Positions 58,229-64,000 of a stretch of DNA of 64,000 bases are shown here, piece after piece (the stretch's first letter is position 1; the number at the start of each line of letters is the position of its first letter). The stretch is from Diphasiastrum complanatum (lineage: Eukaryota; Streptophyta; Lycopodiopsida; Lycopodiales; Lycopodiaceae). Where the stretch lies: NCBI GenBank assembly GCA_029204225.1, contig CM055104.1:55302038-55366037 (forward strand), written 5' to 3'. Made by a program: the position numbers and the translations under genes. The notes beneath the pieces are model-generated. The model was not told the DNA's origin. It saw only the letters and a list, made by a program, of their open reading frames with translations, and searched no databases.

Positions 58229-59407
58229 CAGAATGCCTATGATAAACGAGCTGAGTTTTACTCAAATTCGTAATGAGTTACTCGAGTCCGTGAGAGGGAA
58301 GTGCCAGCATGATGCATTCTTCTCTACTATCTGGAACTCAGTCCAGAGCAGACAGTTACAGACTCCAGAACCAGTTCTCGGGGCTGGTGCCAGTTCATCC
58401 AAGAATATGGCAGCTTCCGTTGAGGATGATGATGAGTCCGAGTATACGTCGTCAGATGACGTTGAGGATTCTGAGCCTGTATTACCCAAGCAAACCCCAG
58501 TGGTTGAGGGTCAGTTGACTCAAGGATTCAAATGGAAACAGTATTCCATTCAGGATGAGTACTTGCTCTATAGAGATAGAGTATGTGTCCCCAATTCAGA
58601 GGATTATAGGCAGAAGGTCCTATATGAATGTCATGACAATCCTAGTTCGGGACACCCAGGCATACAGAAGACCTATGAGCTTCTTCGTAGGCAATTTTTC
58701 TGGCCCAGTATGAAAAAGGACGTCCAACAGTATGTAACCAGTTGCCAGAAATGTCAAGTAAACAAAGCAGAGCGTTTAGAGGCAGGAGGGTTGTTGCAGC
58801 CCTTAAAAATACTAGCTGGTAAATGGGAGAGTATCTCCATGGATTTTATAGTAGGCCTGCCTAAAACCCAAAGGGGTAATGATGCTATATGGGTCACAGC
58901 TGACCGTCTGACCAAAATGGCTCATTTTATTCCGACAACCGTTAGAGCTCCAGAGTTAGCGAGGTTGTTTGTAGACGGGCTATTTAAATTGTACGGTCTA
59001 CCTTCCGGCATAGTCAGCGACCGGGACAGTAAGTTTACTGGAAATTTTTGGAGGGCAGTATTCCATCATCTCCATACTAGACTTAATATGAGTACACCGA
59101 CCATCCACAGACGTTCGGTCAAACAGAGAGGGTAAATCAGGTGTTGGAGGATATGCTTTGTGCATACGTCAGCAAGAAGCAGACTAATTGGGAGGAGTAT
59201 CTCTCAATATTAGAGTTTGCTTACAACAATACCAAACATTCAGCTACGGGATACAGCCCATTTATGCTGATGTACGGTTTTCAGCCACGCTCACCCACAG
59301 CTGTAGGGTTTAAACAAGAAAAAGTTGAAGCAGCCAGAAACTTTTTAGAGGACCTAAACCAGATGATAGAACATGCTAAGCGTAGCATTAGGCAATCCCA
59401 GGATTGA
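58201..59407 (+). pseudogene. Gypsy-4 integrase
   Basis: After the shift: [15 protein letters not shown], acidic linker, zinc finger (HDNPSSGHPGIQKTYELLRR, CQKCQVNKAER), core WESISMDFIVGLPKTQRG and GIVSDRDSKFTGNFW. A shift near 59110 is followed by VNQVLEDMLCAYV-type text, FAYNNTKHSATGYSPFMLMY, and a stop at 59405. Confidence 0.9.
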
Positions 59408-59885
59408 GCCAGGCATTATGCAGATCCACACAGATGGGATGTGCAGTTCTCCGCTGGTGAGAAAGTCTACTTGAGAGTCCCAGTTGACTCTAAAACCCTC
59501 AAATCAGGAGTGTGTGCTAAGTTGTCTCCAAGGTATTGTGGTTACCATCAGTAGGAGACTAGGCGAGGTCACCTATGAACTAGAACTCCCACACAACAGT
59601 AAGGTTTTTCCAGTCTTTCATGTAAGTCAGTTACGAAAAGCCTTAGCCAGATCAGAAAATCTGGTAGGGGATAGTGTTCTAGTTCTCCCATTGGATCCTC
59701 AGCAACCTCCAGATGAACCAGAAGAGATTCTTGATAGTAGAGAGACGCAGACTCGTCATACTCTATACCGAGAATATCTGGTTAAGTGGAATGATCAGCC
59801 TGTTGAGAATGCCACTTGGGAAAGAGGCAGCGTCCTTTGCAAGATCTTTCCAGACTTTGTCTTAGAGGACCAAGACGGTTCTTAA
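59408..59885 (+). pseudogene. Gypsy-4 integrase end and chromodomain
   Basis: Resumes in shifted frames: KVYLRVPVDSKTLKSG, RLGEVTYELELPHNSKVFPV, FHVSQLRKAL, then chromodomain YREYLVKWNDQPVENATWER and a stop at 59883-59885. Confidence 0.88.
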
Positions 59886-59896
59886 GGGGGAGGGAG

Positions 59897-60250
59897 TGTT
59901 ACGAGCTCGTAACCAGTGCCGAACCCTAGAGAACACAGATAGGTCAGATACCACAGTCAGGGTCGTGTCCAACGTACACGACCAACAGGGCAAGACAGTG
60001 TGAGTAGTGTGCCCCAGCACGGTCCATAGCCATGGCGGGCCTAACACAACCTAGGGACCCTGTCAGCAAGATAGGGCCCCCAGTTGGGTCTCGACGTGCA
60101 GTCGGCCACGTCAGTGACACGTGGCCGACACTTGACAGTTGCATGCTACCAGTCCTCACACTGGGCTAGGAGGGGCTTACTCTATATCAGGGAGTAGGCA
60201 AGGTTGGGTGGATCAGTTAGTGTTTGCCCTACTGTGGTGTTAGGATCTAT
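59897..60250 (+). repeat. Gypsy-4 3' LTR, 3'-truncated
   Basis: Starts with a perfect 16-bp palindrome after T: GTTACGAGCTCGTAAC. About 350 bp, with a TATATCAGGGAG-like TATA at about 60182. The end is lost at the CpG-rich repeats. Confidence 0.75.
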
Positions 60251-60716
60251 TACAACGTCCACCCCGGACGTGCCCTTGGCGTGTTCGCATCCGGACGTGC
60301 CCCTGGACGCACGTTCGCGCCCGGGGTCCACTTCCTTAGATATATACAGCAGACGCGGGCAATCCGTGTCCGGCCAGAGCCGGACGCGTCTGACCCCTAG
60401 ACACGGGGCCGAACGCGACCATTTTATTTTTATTTTTTTTTAGTTTTTTAAGCCTAAATACACTAAAAAAAATTAAATTAAAAAAAAAAAAAAGCGGACG
60501 CGTCTAGACCCCCGGACGCACCCCTGGCGCGTCCATGTCCGGATGTGCGTTCGCGTCCACCATCCACTTCCTTAGATATATATTAGACATGCTCATCCGG
60601 GGGATTTTGCGCATTTTTGCGCCTGCATTCGGCGCCCAAGCGCGGGGTCCGGCACGTCCATTTTATTTTTATAATTAATTTGTGCGCCCATTCCAGACGC
60701 GCGCGTCCGAATTCCA
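60251..60716. repeat. CpG-rich tandem-like repeat array, copies 2-4
   Basis: Units of about 240 bp, rich in GCGTCC/GGACGC/CCGGAC, with an internal T/A run and the end CCACTTCCTTAGATATATA (60328 and 60570). The next unit starts directly with CAG/TTAGACATGC. No coding. Confidence 0.75.
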
Positions 60717-60991
60717 TGTTAGTCGTATAAAGGAATGACTTGGTGGAAAAGATGACCTGATTCCTACAGATGATCTAGTGCTATTGGAGGATTTGACTGC
60801 TTCTATATCCCATGAAACGGAAAGGATCATGGATACCCGACGACATCAGTTGAGAAATCGGTTGGTTTCTCAACATCTGATTCGTTGGAAAGGTAAGTCA
60901 GATGATGAGGACACCTGGGCGAGGGAAGATGATTTAAGACTTAGATTCCTTGGTTTTTGCCCATAGAAGGAAGTTTTTATGGGGGAGGGAA
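60717..60991 (+). pseudogene. Gypsy-5 chromodomain remnant
   Basis: Last part of another Gypsy polyprotein: LEDLTASISHETERIMDTRR, LVSQHLIRWKGKSDDEDTWA and a stop. This is a chromodomain of the RWKG..D.DTWE type, distinct from Gypsy-1/2/3. It is followed by the purine tract GGGGGAGGGA (60981-60990). Confidence 0.8.
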
Positions 60992-61460
60992 TGTTATGTA
61001 CCATAACGATACGCCCTTCAGTGACGGCCTTGCAAAAGGCATGACGCAGGTCTGGCGTTATCGACATGTTTGGGTGCCACGCGTCACCATCCTAGGTGGT
61101 CACGTGTCGCTGGCAGGACCGTGCTTGATGAGACCCACTAAGCTATGCCTATATAGTGGTGGGGTTTCCCTCATTCCATTCACTTAGTCTACTCGAGAGG
61201 TGGTGGATGGAGAGCACGTGCATGAGCCAAGATGCATCTCCAGGCCAAGAGATGTATGCTAGGGAGAGCTGAGTGTGATGGCTGGTGGTATGGGACGCCA
61301 GTTATCGTAGGAGGCTCTACCAGGCATGACTATGTCGATAACTCCAGTGCATGGGGGTGGGTCGGTTGTGACCCTATGGATGGGCGGATACGGTGCGTCG
61401 GCACTGGTATGGGGTGTGCGGAACCTTCAAAGCAATCGGAGATCTTAGGGAGTTAGTCGT
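60992..61460 (+). repeat. Gypsy-5 3' LTR
   Basis: Starts TGTTATGTACCATAACG, a near-palindrome like the Gypsy-4 LTR start; TATATAGTGG box at about 61150. The right end is approximate. Confidence 0.65.
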
Positions 61461-61639
61461 GGAGCGGAAATCCAGTGAAAACCAAAAATGTGCAGAAGTG
61501 GGTGTGTGGAAGACTCATATGTCTCTGCAAAAAGTAGAAAATCAGCCGCCATAGAAGAGGTGGAGAGGCCGTCGCAGTTTCAAAAACCGAATGTGATGCT
61601 AGTCGGGGCTATCGGGCTGCTCCCATGCCCGAGTACCAA
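61461..61639. other. LINE ORF1-ORF2 spacer or unassigned
   Basis: Short stretch between the LTR and the ORF1 C-terminus; no domain recognised. Confidence 0.35.
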
Positions 61640-62700
61640 CTTCCTATTGATGCTTGGAGAAAAAGCGTGGGCTGGCATTTGTGAATACGACCCCTTGTTG
61701 TTTTGTCCTTGCCTCCTGAATAATGGTTTTACGCTGTAACCATTGGCAGTGAGTAAGGTCATCATCTATGTAAATCTGAGAGCCTCGGAGAGTACGACGC
61801 GCACAAAGAACTATCTGCGGGTCTTCCATAGTCAGGCTGGAGGCGCCAAGCATACTGGATGCCTGGAACTAAGAGCCCCATGCATGAAGTAAACAAAGAG
61901 GTAACGTGGTCCAGTGTTGTGCCCTCAGTAGGAGGACCCCGGAATCTTAAGTTGAGCTTTTTGTCATCCCGGCGTTGTTGTTCTGCCAAGACGCCTTGTA
62001 ACGTGGTGTCTAAGGAGGGTTCTACAGAAGGTGAAGAGGTGGTAGATGATCTCAGGATAGAAGCCCATGATTTGGTCTCACGTACGTCTTGCTCGAGAGT
62101 AGTTACCTTCTGTACATGTTCCACCGTCTCATGAAGACGCTATTCAAGAACGGGAATCCGGGCAGTGCACTCAACAATGTCATGTATTTGGTGCTCAAGT
62201 AGGGGAAGCTTACTCATGGATGCCTTAGTATCCTTAACAACACGAGAGATATCAGGGATGATGTCCCCCTGCAAAGCACTAAGTGTAGCACGAAGAGAAG
62301 CAATTTCAGTCTGTTGAGCATCAATCATGGTAGTCATAGTAAGCAAATTTGCACGAAGTTCATTGATTTGTGAAAGAAAAGTGGAAAATTGCTTAGAAAT
62401 GTACTCATTCAGCGAGGAGATGTTCTCAGGAGTGGTGTGTTGCGTGTAGGTGTGGCATGTGTCTCCCATAGCAGTTGAGGACGAAGCAGCGACCTGTGGT
62501 GGTCGAGCGTTGACAGAATCGATAGGCATGGTGGACGCAATTTCCAAAGTACGAAGATGTTTGCGAGAGCCTGTAGACATAAACTTCTTAGCACGCTTTG
62601 TGCGCAAGACAAAGCTTGGAGGGAGGCGAAACGAAGCCGTAGGATGATTTGCAGGAGATAGATCAGAGAGGCGGCAAGAACAGTAGCGAGGCACTCAACA
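61640..62700 (-). pseudogene. LINE ORF1, nearly full length but broken
   Basis: Minus strand, from about 62580 (MSTGSRKHLRTLEIASTMPI): disordered N-terminus, long coiled coil (NEYISKQFSTFLSQINELRA, AQQTEIASLRATLSALQGDI, KVTTLEQDVRETKSWASILR), then the RNA-binding core (EQQRRDDKKLNLRFRGPPTE) and, in another frame, IYIDDDLTHCQWLQRKTI and a Lys/Arg tail to a stop near 61647. There is a stop at 62140 and a shift at about 61800. ORF1 proteins of this layout trimerise and bind LINE RNA (family knowledge). Confidence 0.82.
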
Positions 62701-63095
62701 CATCAGATGGATCAGCAATGGCTGAGAGGGAGTAGTGGAGTGTGAGAGGGTGTGTTGGAAAGTCTATGGCAAGAACGTGCATACACAAGCAAACCCTAAT
62801 CAAGCAGTTTTACGGAAATGAGTGAAGTCCAATTGACTCTAAAATTGATTCAGATTGAAGGTAAGACAGAGTAATACGCAGTCGTCAGCCTGTATCATAG
62901 CCTCTGCATGAGGCCTGTAGCTGCAAAGTTTTAGCCAACCCTAGTTTCAGTGTTAGAGATAGCTGACAAAGTATAGGAATGGAATCGACAAAATGTTGTT
63001 TTTAAGTGTATGGGAAAAAATTGGTTTAGGGTTTATGGCAAGAAATTTGGTTTCAATGGTGAAATTTTGATTATATATGCATTAAACATTATATG
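62701..63095. other. Probable LINE 5' leader and unassigned sequence
   Basis: Upstream of the minus-strand ORF1. No open frame; the edge of the LINE cannot be placed, and no (GA)n is seen here. Confidence 0.4.
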
Positions 63096-63099
63096 TATC

Positions 63100-63122
63100 T
63101 CACACACACACACACACACACC
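63100..63122. repeat. (CA)n microsatellite
   Basis: CTCACACACA... 23 bp, then CCCAATT. Confidence 0.95.
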
Positions 63123-63297
63123 CAATTAAGAGCATTATTACTGTGTAGTTTGTTGAATGTTTCGGGTACAGGATGGTCCAATTCAGGTGCATTAATCCAT
63201 GTTGGGTTCTATCAAGGATAAAAATTGTAAAGTAACCTCTGGCCTGTTCGTTACGAACACAGATGGTTCTAGTGGGACAGAGACAGAGAGCTGCAGA

Positions 63298-63375
63298 CAC
63301 CCCCCCCCCCCTCCCCTTGGACCCCCCCGAAGACAGTAGCAGGGGGGGCACTGCCCCCCCTGCACCCCCTCGTAG
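63298..63375. repeat. C/G-run segment with inverted repeat
   Basis: Long C runs, then AGGGGGGGCACTGCCCCCCC, a near-perfect inverted repeat, and CACCCCCTCG. It could form a hairpin or quadruplex. No gene. Confidence 0.8.
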
Positions 63376-63770
63376 ATAAAATTGGGGTCCAAATGTGCGC
63401 CGATAAGGGCCCAATATTTATGCCCCCAAATGTAGGCAAAAGTGATCATCATCCATAGAGTTGATAGCCCAAATCGTAGCATTGACAATTATTGAGAACC
63501 AGAGCAAATAACAACCAAAAGCTACAGACTTTCATCTATTTGTGCCCTATCTACTGCACTTCTGAGGCATTGACCATTGCTCCCCTGAAAAAGTTTCAGC
63601 CAAAAGCTATTTTTCCAATTTTATTTTATTTTTTTAACGATTCGCTGTCCTAATTGCGATTCGCAGAATCGCGAACCCAGCGAATCGCGATTTGCTGCAA
63701 CTATGATATATATCGTGATTGTAGCAGGACGTGTTCCGTTGTAATCTTGTTCCAGAATGCTCGTTCTGGA
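63376..63770. other. No gene; CGAATCGCGATT cluster
   Basis: AT-rich with GATTCG/CGAATC cluster at 63636-63700, like 29360-29420. Confidence 0.6.
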
Positions 63771-64000
63771 CAGCGGAATGCTGTTTGGAACGCATTTAAT
63801 TTTTTTTTTTTAACCCTAAACCCACTAGTGTGTGTGTATATATCTAAGGTAGGGACCCTGGGCGTGGACACGCCCGAGGCACGTCCAGGGGTTGACGCAT
63901 CCGGGGTGGGTGCAAATTTTTTATTTTTTATTTTAAAAAAAACTGGTGTATTTTTTAGTAAACAAAAAAATGTATGCGTCCGACCCCGCTCGGGGGTCAG
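63771..64000. repeat. CpG-rich repeat, copy 5, inverted
   Basis: TATATATCTAAGGTAGGGAC at 63837 is the reverse complement of the unit end at 60330/60572. It is followed by GCGTGG/GGACGC units, an A/T run and GCGTCCGACCCC. It runs off the window. Confidence 0.7.

Larger units (their letters stand above)
54366..60250 (+). mobile_element. Gypsy-4, chromovirus lacking a full 5' LTR
   Basis: Ty3/Gypsy element of a different lineage from Gypsy-1/2/3. An iMet-type primer site (TTGGTATCAGAGCA, about 54442) is preceded by only ~75 bp that could be LTR. Then leader (to 55332), gag, protease, RT-RNase H, integrase, chromodomain, polypurine tract AAGGGGGAGGG (59884-59894) and a 3' LTR from 59897, truncated at about 60250 by CpG-rich repeats. 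Several frames are broken. Confidence 0.87.

Overview
This is a transposon-filled piece of a large plant nuclear genome, carrying the middle of one split gene. The gene is a plus-strand oxidosqualene cyclase of the cycloartenol synthase type. Eleven exons are spread from base 1 to 46309, and both ends lie outside the window. All exons are open, join in phase and have GT-AG borders. They hold about 430 of the usual ~757 codons. MWCHCR, GYNGSQ and HGWPIS are the residue states that mark cycloartenol synthase in land plants. Introns of 28.0 kb, 11.6 kb and more than 17.7 kb are made of nested mobile elements. That gene structure, chromodomain Gypsy elements, Copia elements and non-L1 LINEs suggest a large-genome vascular plant of fern or gymnosperm type. 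The species cannot be read from the sequence.

Layout: 1-325, two exons. 326-28334, the giant intron: LINE 1 (minus) interrupted by Copia-1; LINE 2 (minus) interrupted by the chromovirus Gypsy-1; LINE 3 and LINE 4 (minus) joined at a long (GA)n tract; Gypsy debris; an inverted-repeat element split by chromovirus Gypsy-2; and a minus-strand LTR relic. 28335-33483, six exons with short introns and two decayed local exon duplications. 33484-45123, the second large intron: a chain of LINEs separated by (GA)n/(TC)n tracts, minus-strand Copia-3, scrambled LINE pieces and a Gypsy RNase H relic. 45124-46309, three exons. 46310-64000, the next (unfinished) intron: internally deleted Gypsy-3, a tRNA-Glu-derived SINE, microsatellites, Copia-2, Gypsy-4, CpG-rich repeats, Gypsy-5, a LINE ORF1 and more repeats.

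The least ordinary content is the LINE/SINE system. The LINEs end in (TC)n rather than poly(A), and where the 5' border is clear it usually abuts another (TC)n tract in the same orientation, which suggests insertion into TC microsatellites. Their 3' ends share a covarying hairpin, and the SINE carries the same 3' end. The C-terminus of ORF2 repeatedly carries a QxxIxxFF (PCNA-binding, PIP-box-like) motif. Two copies look like ORF1-only derivatives. Separately, Gypsy-1, -2 and -3 have LTRs with AGTTA...TAACT ends instead of TG...CA, and two of them have clear 5-bp target duplications.

All coordinates and comparisons come from reading the sequence by eye. No database search or alignment program was run.
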